From: Acidimicrobiales bacterium
GTDB lineage: Bacteria; Actinomycetota; Acidimicrobiia; Acidimicrobiales; MedAcidi-G1
Assembly (NCBI GenBank): GCA_028823445.1
Contig: JAPKBH010000004.1
Coordinates: forward strand, 38,986-102,985
Direction: 5' to 3'
DNA length: 64,000 nucleotides
Made by a program: the position numbers and the translations under genes. Below the pieces are notes generated by a model. It was not told the origin of the DNA. It saw only the letters and a program-made list of their open reading frames with translations, and made no database searches. Shown here piece after piece: positions 8,312-16,871 of this stretch (position 1 is the stretch's first letter; each line of letters starts with the position of its first letter).

Positions 8312-8767
8312 ATGGTCGCGTTTGCCGCATCCATCATTGTCACCATGTTGCTCCTCTGGGGCGTCAACTGGTACCAAAAACGTTGCCCTCAAGACAAAGT
8401 CTTTACCTGGGGCGAAGCCATGGCCTTCGCCACCTACGTCTTCCTTATCCTCTTCTGGGTCTACGGCGTCGTACCCCACCAATGGCTCACCTGGGCCGAC
8501 AGCGAACTCAACTGGCGCCCCGACCGCTACGTAACTGGTCCCACCCTCTTCTGGACCGGCGACCAAGGCATCGTGGAATGGGCCCTCCCCTTCACCACCA
8601 CCTACCAACTACTCCGCGACTTCATCGCCGTCGGCATCTACATAGGGATCCTCGCCGGCAACGTTTCGATATGGCGCTCTTGGCAAGAACGAGGCCAAGA
8701 AATAGCCGCCCCCACCCCAACCTCAGAATACGGCCGCCCCTTGCTCAAAGAAGGAGCAGGTGCGTGA
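8312..8767 (+). CDS. Small integral membrane protein at the head of the bc operon, function unknown
   Basis: I do not recognise this 151-residue protein. Three hydrophobic stretches are visible: residues 2-18 (VAFAASIIVTMLLLWGV), about 32-52 (AMAFATYVFLILFWVYGVV) and about 105-128 (LLRDFIAVGIYIGILAGNVS). A Trp-rich loop lies between the second and third. The chosen start is ATG 8312, preceded by AGGAG ten bases upstream; the frame is open further upstream to 7982. The stop overlaps the GTG of the ferredoxin (GTGA), so the two are coupled. Position in front of ferredoxin and cytochrome b suggests an accessory or anchoring subunit of the quinol oxidase complex, which is inference only. Confidence 0.7.
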   Translation: MVAFAASIIVTMLLLWGVNWYQKRCPQDKVFTWGEAMAFATYVFLILFWVYGVVPHQWLTWADSELNWRPDRYVTGPTLFWTGDQGIVEWALPFTTTYQLLRDFIAVGIYIGILAGNVSIWRSWQERGQEIAAPTPTSEYGRPLLKEGAGA

Positions 8768-9180
8768 GCCTCGTAGACGCCAACCCGCCACTTCCTACCT
8801 TCATCGACGACTACGTCCTTCACCAGGTAGATGCCGACTGGTTGCTCAAATCGGTTAAACCCAAACAGTTCATTCACATTGACCAAGCCGAATGCATTAT
8901 GTGCGAAGGCTGCGTCGACATCTGCCCATGGAAATGCATCCACATGGTGCAACCCGGGGCCATCGCTGAAGCCAACGGCACCGAACTTCCCGGTGACGAC
9001 CCCAGCGACCACGTAATCTTCACCATCGACGACGATGCCTGCACCCGGTGTGCACTCTGCGTCGACCGGTGCCCCACTGGGGTAATCATTTTGGGTAAAA
9101 TCAGCGCCGCCGGCGCCGACGGAGATGCCCATCAGCGCACCAACACTCATGGCTACGGCTATGGGATGCGGTTGGGCTAA
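8764..9180 (+). CDS. Ferredoxin with two 4Fe-4S clusters
   Basis: The 138-residue protein carries two clean cluster motifs, CIMCEGCVDICP near residue 45 and CTRCALCVDRCP near residue 94, each CxxCxxCxxxCP. About 40 residues precede the first cluster, an acidic linker (TELPGDDPSDH) separates them, and a 30-residue tail rich in Gly and His follows. There is no membrane segment, so it is probably cytoplasmic. The GTG 8764 start overlaps the stop of the membrane protein. It lies 45 bases before cytochrome b. A ferredoxin inside a bc operon is unusual; it may carry electrons to or from the quinone-linked complexes, including the complex I copy without NuoEFG. Confidence 0.88.
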   Translation: MSLVDANPPLPTFIDDYVLHQVDADWLLKSVKPKQFIHIDQAECIMCEGCVDICPWKCIHMVQPGAIAEANGTELPGDDPSDHVIFTIDDDACTRCALCVDRCPTGVIILGKISAAGADGDAHQRTNTHGYGYGMRLG

Positions 9181-9225
9181 CACACAAAACTATCTAAATA
9201 ACTTCTGCAGGGGAAAGAGAAAACG

Positions 9226-10014
9226 GTGGCCGAAGAAAACGGCAAGAAATCAACTGGGCAGGCGCTCCAAGAGCGCATGGGTCAGATGGGTGAACAGATG
9301 AAGGGCTCACAAGCCTGGGCGTCTATCTTCCGTCCTGGCTCTATTTTCCGCAAGGGCTACAGCGATAGCCCCCGGAACCGCTCGTACGTGATCATGAACA
9401 GCGTGCTCTACCACCTTCACCCGGTGAAGGTAAAGCGCCACGCGGTCAAAGTTAGCTACACCCTTTGCCTCGGCGGGTTGAGCTTCTTTTTGTTCATCCT
9501 GCTCACCGTGACCGGCATTTTCTTAATGTTCTTCTACCGACCCACCGCCGCTCAAGCCTGGGACGACATCCAAATCTTGCAAACCGCCGTCGGTTTCGGC
9601 TTGCTGGTGCGAAACATGCACCGCTGGGCCGCCCACCTCATGGTCATCTCGGTGTTCTTACACATGGCTCGAGTTTTCTACCACGGCGCCTACAAGCCAC
9701 CACGTGAATTCAACTGGGTCATCGGCGTCATGTTGCTGCAATTCACCCTGCTGCTTTCCTTCACCGGTTACCTCTTGCCCTGGGATCAACTCGCCCTCTG
9801 GGCAGTAACGGTAGGGACCAACATGATGGGCTTTACCCCGGTATTTGGTCAACAAGTACGTTTCGTTCTTTTGGGCGGCGTAGAAATAGGCACCGACACT
9901 TTGCTCCGGTGGTACGTATTACACGTACTGATGTTGCCCTTTGTCCTGGTCATATTTATGGCTATCCACTTCTGGCGCGTCCGTAAAGACGGCGGCATCT
10001 CAGGGCCGCTTTAG
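9226..10014 (+). CDS. qcrB: Cytochrome b, N-terminal (b6-like) heme-binding subunit
   Basis: The 262-residue protein is the four-helix, diheme half of cytochrome b, in the split form seen in b6f-type and some menaquinol-type complexes. Heme-ligand histidines appear in VRNMHRWAAHLMV, SVFLHMARVFYHG, and the pair in LRWYVLHVLML and MAIHFWRVRKDG. The quinol-site stretch FTGYLLPWDQLALWA follows the second helix pair. A hydrophilic N-terminus of about 65 residues precedes the first helix. Translation starts at GTG 9226 after AGGGGAAAG. The C-terminal half is the next gene, 13 bases downstream. Confidence 0.92.
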   Translation: MAEENGKKSTGQALQERMGQMGEQMKGSQAWASIFRPGSIFRKGYSDSPRNRSYVIMNSVLYHLHPVKVKRHAVKVSYTLCLGGLSFFLFILLTVTGIFLMFFYRPTAAQAWDDIQILQTAVGFGLLVRNMHRWAAHLMVISVFLHMARVFYHGAYKPPREFNWVIGVMLLQFTLLLSFTGYLLPWDQLALWAVTVGTNMMGFTPVFGQQVRFVLLGGVEIGTDTLLRWYVLHVLMLPFVLVIFMAIHFWRVRKDGGISGPL

Positions 10015-10027
10015 GCGAGGAGACACC

Positions 10028-10750
10028 ATGACTGAGATACCCGAACACCTCCGCAAACGAGCCGAAGAAGCTCGAGCAAAAGCCGCAGCCGCCCAAGGAG
10101 GCGACGCTCCAGCAGCCGATGCCCCCGCAGCCAGCGGCGACGCCCCAACCAGCGGCGATAAAATCCCGGTCAACCTCTTAGACCGCACCACCCCAGCCTC
10201 TGGCCAAACAGCACCCGCCGGCGACGGCGCTCCAGCCATGGGCAGCGGCCCCGACGGGCACACCCAACGCTTGTTGACCGTCGTAAAATCCGGGTCGATC
10301 CAAGATGTAAAAATGACCCCGCAAGACAAGGTCCACGTATGGCCCCACCTGCTGGTCATCGAATTCTTGGCCGCCCTAGCAATAACCCTGTTCACCACGC
10401 TGTTCTCCATCTTCGTCAACGCCCCCTTGCTGGAGTTAGCCGACTTCAACAAAACCCCCAACCCCTCCAAAGCCCCCTGGTATTTCTTGGGTTTGCAAGA
10501 ACTGTTGACCATGTTCCACCCCATGGTGGCCGGGGTAACTATTCCCGGTATGGGCTTGATCCTTTTGGTCATGGCCCCCTACATGGACAAAAACCCTTCC
10601 AAGAAGCCAGAAGATCGTAAGTTCGCTATCTCGCTTATGACCGTGCACTTCATGTTCTGGGCTGTGCTGGTCATGATCGGATCGTTCTTCCGTGGCCCTG
10701 GATTCAACTTCGTGTTCCCCTGGAACGCCGGCCTCTTCTTCGAACTGTGA
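10028..10750 (+). CDS. Cytochrome b, C-terminal (subunit IV-like) subunit
   Basis: The 240-residue protein has about 85 hydrophilic Ala/Pro/Gly-rich residues and then the subunit IV region: VWPHLLVIEFLAALAIT as first helix, the PEWY-like site written here as KAPWYFLGLQELL, and two further helices. In the family, PEWY forms part of the quinol oxidation site; here the glutamate is replaced by Ala-Pro (APWY), as in several b6f/menaquinol types. The start at ATG 10028 follows GAGGAG. The first residues, MTEIPEHLRKRAEEAR, nearly repeat the N-terminus of the cytochrome c at 7980. The stop overlaps the Rieske GTG. Confidence 0.9.
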   Translation: MTEIPEHLRKRAEEARAKAAAAQGGDAPAADAPAASGDAPTSGDKIPVNLLDRTTPASGQTAPAGDGAPAMGSGPDGHTQRLLTVVKSGSIQDVKMTPQDKVHVWPHLLVIEFLAALAITLFTTLFSIFVNAPLLELADFNKTPNPSKAPWYFLGLQELLTMFHPMVAGVTIPGMGLILLVMAPYMDKNPSKKPEDRKFAISLMTVHFMFWAVLVMIGSFFRGPGFNFVFPWNAGLFFEL

Positions 10751-11622
10751 GCACCATGTCTATTATCGCCATCATCATCCTGGCCGTTTTGGCTGTCGCC
10801 GTTTTGGTCGGCGCATCAAAGCGCCGCGACCGCAGCGCCGCCGGCTTATCTAAAGAAGCTCGTCGCAACGACAAACCCAACCCCGCTTTGGTCGATGCCG
10901 ACACCGGCCCTACCGGCCGTGAGGTAGAAGCCGCCGCCGCAGCGGCCCGCAACGAAGCCGACGCCCCAATAGTGCCCTCGGCCCCCGACGAACCCTTTAT
11001 GGCCCCCGACCCGGTAGCCCTCGGCGTTACCCGCCGACAATTCTTCAACCGCAGCCTGGTAGGCATGATGGGCTTCGGCCTCAGCGGCTTCGGCGCCGCC
11101 TGCATCGCTTTCCTCTGGCCACAAGGAGTCAGCGGCTTCGGCTCAAAAATCAAAGTTGGCAACATGGTTGAAATTTTGGCCGAAATAAAGGTCAATAACG
11201 GGTTCCTCTACAAACCCGAAGGCCGCATGTGGATTACCGCCTACCCCAACGGTGCCGTAGAAAAAGCCCGCAACACATACTCTGCCGTAGAACTCACCGG
11301 TATGACCGCTGGCGTAGACCAAGGCTTCGACGCCGGTGTTATTGCCCTCTACCAAAAATGCCCCCACCTGGGTTGCCGGGTACCCAACTGCGTGTCGTCC
11401 CAATGGTTCGAATGCCCCTGCCACGGTTCGCAATACAACCAGGTGGGCGAAAAACGAGGCGGCCCTGCCCCTCGCGGCATGGATCGTTTCGCCGTCTCCG
11501 TTGACGGAGGCGTGCTCACCGTAGACACCGGAACCATCGTCCAGGGCCCACCTATCGGGACCAACACCACCGGCCAAGAAGCCGAAGGACCCAACTGTAT
11601 TAGTGAGGCAGGCGGCCACTAG
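10747..11622 (+). CDS. qcrA: Rieske iron-sulfur protein of the bc complex
   Basis: The 291-residue protein binds a 2Fe-2S cluster through CPHLGC (about residue 204) and CPCHGS (about residue 226), both intact. It takes one electron from quinol and passes it to cytochrome c. Residues 4-22 form a first membrane segment followed by SKRRDR, then about 70 hydrophilic residues, then a twin-arginine motif TRRQFFNR (near residue 96) directly before a second membrane segment. This suggests Tat-dependent insertion of the Rieske domain, as known for actinobacterial Rieske proteins, though those usually have three segments. Start is GTG 10747 overlapping the previous stop; ATG 10756 is an alternative. 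Confidence 0.95.
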   Translation: MSTMSIIAIIILAVLAVAVLVGASKRRDRSAAGLSKEARRNDKPNPALVDADTGPTGREVEAAAAAARNEADAPIVPSAPDEPFMAPDPVALGVTRRQFFNRSLVGMMGFGLSGFGAACIAFLWPQGVSGFGSKIKVGNMVEILAEIKVNNGFLYKPEGRMWITAYPNGAVEKARNTYSAVELTGMTAGVDQGFDAGVIALYQKCPHLGCRVPNCVSSQWFECPCHGSQYNQVGEKRGGPAPRGMDRFAVSVDGGVLTVDTGTIVQGPPIGTNTTGQEAEGPNCISEAGGH

Positions 11623-11655
11623 GCCCGCCTTGTCAAGGAGAACCTCGAGAACCAC

Positions 11656-12870
11656 ATGACTTCACTTATCCTCGCCGCCAGCACCCAACGATCCATCGGT
11701 TGGGCACTCGCCACCATCGTGGTGGTGGGCTTTTCCGTCTACCTGCTCTTCAGTTTCCGCATCGGCAAGCAAGAACTCGGGTCAGAAATAGACACCGCAT
11801 CCAACCGTAAAAAACACTACGAAGACGACGAACTCGAAACCCGCCGATTGGACTCTCACCTCGGTTGGTCGCTAGTAACCCTGGCCGCCGTATCAATGAT
11901 CTTGCCCCTGTACTGGCTCATGGAACCTGCTCGCCAAGAAAACGCGGCCGAAACCTGGGTACGTCGTTTCGAGAGCCGCGGCGGACAAGAATTTGAAGGC
12001 GCCTGCTCAAGTTGCCACGGCCCCGGCGGTGTAGGCGGTGTAGCGGCCTTCACCCTGGTAGACAGCGATGGCGGTTTCGTAGCCCAAGTGGACTGGAAAG
12101 CCCCCGCCCTAACCACCGTGCTTTCACGCTATGACGAGTCCGAAGTTGAATTCATCTTGAACTACGGTCGGCCCGGCAGCCCCATGCCCGCTTGGGGCTT
12201 GCCCGGTGGTGGCCCACTGACCGAACAACAAATTCACCAACTGGTGGTCTACCTGCGGTCTATTCAACTTGACCAAGATGAAGCCATCGCCGAAGTAGCC
12301 TCTGGTGTAGAAACCGGCGCCCGCAACATCGTGATGATGGATGCAGCAGCCGCCATAGACGCCGACGACCTCGACGCTGCCGTAGCTGCTTGGCTCGAAG
12401 ATGCGGTTGACCCGTCAAGCGACAATTACTTGGCTTACGGCGAACTTCTCTTCAATAACCCGGCCGCCCAAGGCGCCAACAGTTGTGCTCGCTGCCACAC
12501 CCCCGGGTTCTCCTACGGAGCCACCGACGCCGACAGCACCGACGCCCTTTTAGCCGAGTGGCCGGGCCTTAGCGAAAGCGGCCTACTCACCGGATGGCAA
12601 CCCGGCGCCGGCCATGTAGGCCCCAGCCTCTACGGCGTAGAAGCACATTTCCCTACCGCCGATGGCCAAACCGACTTTGTGCTTTCTGGCTCTGAAGTAG
12701 GCGTGGGCTACGGCAACGCTCGTAGCGGCACCGGCGTCATGCCAGGCTTCGGAGGCCGAGTCGACGACGACCTGATCGACAAAGAAACCGGCGCTTCCGT
12801 GAACTACAGCCAACTGCTGACCCGTGAACAAGTCGCTGCCATAGTGGCTTACGAGAGGAGCCTCCGATGA
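11656..12870 (+). CDS. qcrC: Diheme cytochrome c subunit of the bc complex
   Basis: The 404-residue protein has two membrane segments (about residues 13-33 and 71-90) and two heme c motifs, CSSCHGPGGVGG near residue 116 and CARCHTPG near residue 278, on the exported side. A candidate Met ligand for the first heme is in SPMPAWG and for the second in GVMPGFGG. Diheme cytochromes serve as the cytochrome c1 equivalent in actinobacterial bc complexes, passing electrons directly to the oxidase. The topology differs from mycobacterial QcrC, where the hemes come before a C-terminal anchor, so QcrC is used here as a functional name only. A good GGAG lies before ATG 11656, and the stop overlaps the next ATG (ATGA). 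Confidence 0.88.
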   Translation: MTSLILAASTQRSIGWALATIVVVGFSVYLLFSFRIGKQELGSEIDTASNRKKHYEDDELETRRLDSHLGWSLVTLAAVSMILPLYWLMEPARQENAAETWVRRFESRGGQEFEGACSSCHGPGGVGGVAAFTLVDSDGGFVAQVDWKAPALTTVLSRYDESEVEFILNYGRPGSPMPAWGLPGGGPLTEQQIHQLVVYLRSIQLDQDEAIAEVASGVETGARNIVMMDAAAAIDADDLDAAVAAWLEDAVDPSSDNYLAYGELLFNNPAAQGANSCARCHTPGFSYGATDADSTDALLAEWPGLSESGLLTGWQPGAGHVGPSLYGVEAHFPTADGQTDFVLSGSEVGVGYGNARSGTGVMPGFGGRVDDDLIDKETGASVNYSQLLTREQVAAIVAYERSLR

Positions 12871-13877
12871 GCGCCCTACTTATTTTGGGCGGCATCGCCT
12901 GGGACCCAACCATTGCCGGCGCCTTAGTGGTGGCCACCGGGGTCGCCACCTTCATGGGCTCCATCTGGTTGATCCTGTCAACCAACACCGGTATTCGGGT
13001 AGGCACCTTGATCTCGTTCGCCGCTTTCTTCGGCTGGATGACCATTTTGGCCGCCACCTGGTGGATGTACGGTTCGGGCTGGAAAGGTGAAAGCCCCTCC
13101 TGGCAAGTCATCGACATCAACGTCGGCGACCTCGGCCAAAGCGCGCTTTTAGAAGCCCGTTTACTGCCCAACCTTGAAGACCTCAAAAGCGGTTACGAAC
13201 TGGTATTGGAATCCGGTGACGCAGCCGCCATGGCCGAATTCGCCACCCTGCCTTCGGCCGCCGACAACCCGGACCTTTCCGACACCGAGTTGGCCGCCCT
13301 GCAGGCCTCACGCCAACTACGCAACGAAACCATCACCCACTCAGAGTTGGCCACCGCAGCCCCCAACGTGACCGATGCCGCCGGCTTCGACGACTTCAGC
13401 GGTTGGCATTTGTTGGCCACCACCCAAGCCGGAGATGCCCAAGCCCAAGCAATAGCCGACGTCTTGAACCACCCCTCCATGGGGTTCACCTCAAGTGCTG
13501 ATTTCAAAATGTTAGACACCTACACCATGGGCGGTAAACCCACCCTGGTAGAGAACCCCAACCGTCTTGACCGCATCACCCACTGGATAACCAGTTCGGC
13601 TCGACTCACGCACCCCGTGCGCTACACGGTGGTGCAATTGCAAGAAGTCGTGCACGTCACCGTGGCCCCCGGGGAAACCCCCGCCCGCCCGGTAATTGAC
13701 GAAGCCAAATCAGTGGTCTCCGTGATCATGGTTCGCGACCTTGGTTCGGTTCGTTTGCGCCCTGCTTTAGTTTCCTTGGGCTCGTTGTTTATCTTTATCG
13801 CACTGTGTTATTGGCTTCACGTACGGGACAAAGAGGTTATGGCCCGTCGTGAGGAGTTCGAAAAAAACGGGAGCTGA
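12867..13877 (+). CDS. Membrane protein with large extracytoplasmic domain, function unknown
   Basis: I do not recognise the 336-residue protein. Two hydrophobic segments open it (about residues 13-33 and 43-62), a hydrophilic domain of about 220 residues follows, and a single segment (SLGSLFIFIALCYWLHV) near residues 296-312 ends it before a charged tail. There are no CxxCH or Fe-S motifs. The middle domain is acidic and Ala-rich. The start overlaps the cytochrome c stop as ATGA, and nuoA follows 42 bases later, so it links the bc and complex I gene sets. It could be an accessory subunit of the bc complex; that rests on position alone. Confidence 0.75.
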   Translation: MSALLILGGIAWDPTIAGALVVATGVATFMGSIWLILSTNTGIRVGTLISFAAFFGWMTILAATWWMYGSGWKGESPSWQVIDINVGDLGQSALLEARLLPNLEDLKSGYELVLESGDAAAMAEFATLPSAADNPDLSDTELAALQASRQLRNETITHSELATAAPNVTDAAGFDDFSGWHLLATTQAGDAQAQAIADVLNHPSMGFTSSADFKMLDTYTMGGKPTLVENPNRLDRITHWITSSARLTHPVRYTVVQLQEVVHVTVAPGETPARPVIDEAKSVVSVIMVRDLGSVRLRPALVSLGSLFIFIALCYWLHVRDKEVMARREEFEKNGS

Positions 13878-13919
13878 CCCGGTGGCCGCCCCCGCAGTCG
13901 CCGCCTCGCAGGTGTTGAG

Positions 13920-14426
13920 ATGATTGGTCAATACCTGCCCATCATCGCTTTAGGCACCTTGGCGACCCTTTTTGCCGCCTTAAGTTTCGTGGCCTCCAAA
14001 TTGTTGGCGCCCCGTAGCCCCAACGACAAAAAACTTGCCCCCTACGAATGCGGCATCATCCCCGAAAAAGAAACCCCCGAGCGTTTCCCAGTGCGTTTCT
14101 TCTTGGTGGCCATGATCTTCATCGTGTTCGACATAGAGATCATCTTTTTCTACCCCTGGGCCATAGCGCATCGCCAAATCGGTCTCTTTGGCTTGGTTTC
14201 GGTCCTGATATTTTCGGCCGCCGTATTTGAATCTTTTGTCTACCTCATAGGCAACGGCGCATTGGAATGGGGCCCCAGCCGCCGCCAACGCTTTGCCGAA
14301 AGCCCCACCGGGCTAATTTCGGCCGGGAGAACTGTGGAATCAACTATTCGTCGCACCAACTCATCTGAAGCAGGCGTGCGCTTGGTAGGAACCGAAGGCC
14401 GATATGCCGAAAACGAGGGCACCTAA
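13920..14426 (+). CDS. nuoA: NADH-quinone oxidoreductase subunit A (first set)
   Basis: The 168-residue subunit has three membrane helices. The conserved loop [15 protein letters not shown] with its cysteine and the acidic helix [17 protein letters not shown] are typical. NuoA sits at the junction of the membrane and peripheral arms, next to the quinone channel. Compared with the usual ~120-140 residues it has a hydrophilic C-terminal tail of about 45 residues that I cannot assign. It opens the 14-gene nuo cluster, whose order is the canonical A to N with gaps or overlaps of a few bases. The stop shares one base with the nuoB ATG. Confidence 0.93.
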   Translation: MIGQYLPIIALGTLATLFAALSFVASKLLAPRSPNDKKLAPYECGIIPEKETPERFPVRFFLVAMIFIVFDIEIIFFYPWAIAHRQIGLFGLVSVLIFSAAVFESFVYLIGNGALEWGPSRRQRFAESPTGLISAGRTVESTIRRTNSSEAGVRLVGTEGRYAENEGT

Positions 14427-15037
14427 TGCCGCAAATACCTATTTTGGGCAACACCCAACACATCGCCAACGATGGTCTCGAAGGCCTCGACCACAACTTC
14501 GTCACCGCCCGCATCGAAGACCTCGTCAAATGGTCACGAGCTCGAAGCTGCTGGCCCGCCACCTTCGGTTTGGCCTGCTGCGCCCTCGAAATGATGGCCA
14601 CCGGTGCCGCCCACTACGACCTGGCCCGTTACGGCATGGAAGTCTTTCGCGCCTCACCACGTCAAGCCGACCTGATGATCGTGGCCGGCCGGGTATCACA
14701 AAAAATGGCCCCCATACTACGCCAAATTTACGACCAAATGATGGAACCCAAATGGGTGATCTCCATGGGGGTATGTGCTTCTAGCGGGGGCATGTTCAAC
14801 AACTACGCCATCGTGCAAGGGGTTGATCAAATAGTACCAGTCGACGTGTACGCCCCCGGTTGCCCCCCCGGCCCCGAAACCCTTATGCACGCCATCTTGA
14901 CCCTGCACGAAAACATACAAAGCGGTGAACTGACCCGCCGCCGCGACGCCAACCAAGGTGGCGCAGCCATAGACCTTCCTCCCCTAGCCCCCGCAGCAAA
15001 CCAATCGGTAACGCTCGGCGAAAAGGAGGGAGCATGA
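14426..15037 (+). CDS. nuoB: NADH-quinone oxidoreductase subunit B (first set)
   Basis: The 203-residue peripheral-arm subunit carries the terminal cluster N2, which donates electrons to quinone. Its ligands are visible: the adjacent pair in LACCALEMM, one cysteine in [10 protein letters not shown] and one in PGCPPGPET. The middle motif differs from the common GSCANCGG, seen in the second copy at 29994, by Val and Ser replacements outside the ligand. A C-terminal tail of about 40 polar residues is longer than in many homologs. ATG 14426 overlaps the nuoA stop by one base. Confidence 0.95.
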   Translation: MPQIPILGNTQHIANDGLEGLDHNFVTARIEDLVKWSRARSCWPATFGLACCALEMMATGAAHYDLARYGMEVFRASPRQADLMIVAGRVSQKMAPILRQIYDQMMEPKWVISMGVCASSGGMFNNYAIVQGVDQIVPVDVYAPGCPPGPETLMHAILTLHENIQSGELTRRRDANQGGAAIDLPPLAPAANQSVTLGEKEGA

Positions 15038-15579
15038 CCGAAGAAAACGCCGCTCCCCCAGAAGAAACCGACCAAGAAACCGTTGAAGAAGTGGACCTCG
15101 GCCCCATGGCTTACGGGGTACCGGTCACCGAATCCTTTGGCCAAACGGTGCTTCACCCCACCCCCGATCAACTCATCGAAACGGCCACCGCCCTTCAGCA
15201 AGACGGTTTCTGCATGGTCATCGACGTGACCGTAGTGGACTACCTGACCCACCCCGGACGCACCGACCTGCCAAGCGCCGTAACCCCCCAACGCTTCGAA
15301 GTAGTAGTAGCGCTCATCAACCACCAACAAAGCACCCGCATTCGCCTCCGGGTGCAAGCCGGTAACGAGCAACCCACCGTGCCGTCGCTCTTCGACTTAT
15401 TCCCGGGCACCGAAGCCATGGAACGCGAAGCTTGGGACCTTTTCGGTGTGACCTTCACCGACCACCCCGACCACTCTCGCATCTTGCTGCCCGACGATTG
15501 GGAAGGGCACCCCCTGCGCAAAGACCACGGCATGGGTGACATCCCGGTGCAGTTCTCCACCACGGTAGGCAACCGATGA
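15034..15579 (+). CDS. nuoC: NADH-quinone oxidoreductase subunit C (first set)
   Basis: The 181-residue subunit belongs to the 30 kDa family. The C-terminal signature [19 protein letters not shown] and GHPLRKD are clear. It has no cofactor and packs against NuoD and NuoB. The N-terminal 20 residues are acidic. ATG 15034 overlaps the nuoB stop and a strong AAGGAGGG precedes it; its own stop overlaps nuoD. It is separate from nuoD, unlike the fused nuoCD of E. coli. Confidence 0.94.
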   Translation: MTEENAAPPEETDQETVEEVDLGPMAYGVPVTESFGQTVLHPTPDQLIETATALQQDGFCMVIDVTVVDYLTHPGRTDLPSAVTPQRFEVVVALINHQQSTRIRLRVQAGNEQPTVPSLFDLFPGTEAMEREAWDLFGVTFTDHPDHSRILLPDDWEGHPLRKDHGMGDIPVQFSTTVGNR

Positions 15580-16871
15580 CCAGCGACGACCTCACCCTGG
15601 CTCTCGGCGACCCCGAACGAGTACACCGTCGAGAACAAAGTGCCGTACTACGAGTCAACGAAAGCGACGCCGAAGCCCTAACCGGCGACCCCGAAAACCC
15701 CGAAGACGATCACCGCATGATCCTCAACATGGGCCCCCAACACCCCTCAACCCACGGGGTACTGCGCCTCATGCTGGAAATGGAAGGCGAAACGGTCCTG
15801 CGCTCCAAGCCGGTCATCGGCTACCTGCATACCGGCATGGAAAAAACCGCCGAAGGCCTGACCTACCTTCAGGGGCCCACCAACGTGACCCGCATGGACT
15901 ACGCCGCACCGCTTTTTTCTGAACTGGCCTTCTCGCTGACCGTAGAAAAACTTTTAGGCATCGAAGTACCCCCCCGCGCCACCTGGATACGCATGCTGAT
16001 GTGCGAACTCAACCGAATCTCGTCGCACCTATTGTTTCAAGCCACCAACGGCATGGACCTCGGGGCCGTCTCCATGATGATTTACGGATGGCGCGAGCGA
16101 GAAGAAGTACTGCGCTTCTTCGAAAAAGTTACCGGTCTACGCATGAACCACAACTACATTCGTCCCGGTGGAGTGGCGGCCGACTTGCACGACGGTTGGC
16201 GCCAAGATGTGCGAGAACTCCTTGACATGCTTCCGGCCCGCCTCGAAGAATATGACACCCTGCTCACCAATCAACCCATCTTTCAAGAACGGCTACAAGG
16301 CGTGGGTGTACTCAACCCAGCCGAAGCCTTAGCGCTTTCTGCTACCGGGCCCATTTTGCGTTCCACCGGTTACTCCTGGGACCTCCGCCGCCACGCCCCC
16401 TACATGTTTTACGACCAAGTGGACTTCGACGTAGTAGTCGGCACCTGGGGCGACTGCTTCGACCGCTACGCCATTCGCCAAAACGAAATACGCGAATCGC
16501 TGCGCATCATTGAACAAATACTCGACCTCATGCCCGAAGGCGACTACCGGGTACAAAACAAAAAAGTAACCCCGCCGCCCCGAGCACGCATCGACGAATC
16601 AATGGAAGCGCTCATCCACCACTTCAAAATCTTCACCGAAGGTTTTCATGTACCCCAAGGCGAAGCGTACGTAGCGGTAGAAAGCCCCCGGGGCGAGTTG
16701 GGTTGCTACATCGTTTCCGACGGCAGCCCCAAGCCTTACCGCATGCACATTCGTGGCCCCAGTTTCGTAAATTTACAAACCCTGCCCCACCTGATGGAAG
16801 GTGGCCTCATTGCTGACGGGGTGGCCGTCATTTCTTCGGTAGACCCCATCATGGGCGAGGTGGACCGCTAA
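15576..16871 (+). CDS. nuoD: NADH-quinone oxidoreductase subunit D (first set)
   Basis: The 431-residue 49 kDa subunit lines the quinone-binding cavity with NuoB. The conserved histidine loop GPQHPSTHGVLRL occurs near residue 50, and the tyrosine of GYLHTGMEK, which contacts the quinone head group in known structures, is present. About 45 acidic residues precede the conserved start. The family C-terminus SVDPIMGEVDR (normally D-P-x-x-GExDR) is intact. ATG 15576 overlaps the nuoC stop; the stop shares one base with nuoE. Confidence 0.96.
   Translation: MTSDDLTLALGDPERVHRREQSAVLRVNESDAEALTGDPENPEDDHRMILNMGPQHPSTHGVLRLMLEMEGETVLRSKPVIGYLHTGMEKTAEGLTYLQGPTNVTRMDYAAPLFSELAFSLTVEKLLGIEVPPRATWIRMLMCELNRISSHLLFQATNGMDLGAVSMMIYGWREREEVLRFFEKVTGLRMNHNYIRPGGVAADLHDGWRQDVRELLDMLPARLEEYDTLLTNQPIFQERLQGVGVLNPAEALALSATGPILRSTGYSWDLRRHAPYMFYDQVDFDVVVGTWGDCFDRYAIRQNEIRESLRIIEQILDLMPEGDYRVQNKKVTPPPRARIDESMEALIHHFKIFTEGFHVPQGEAYVAVESPRGELGCYIVSDGSPKPYRMHIRGPSFVNLQTLPHLMEGGLIADGVAVISSVDPIMGEVDR

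Noticed and set aside
10000..10572. 190-codon minus-strand frame opposite cytochrome b subunit genes
   Set aside because: Entirely antisense to a well-supported cytochrome b C-terminal gene, with no recognisable motif.
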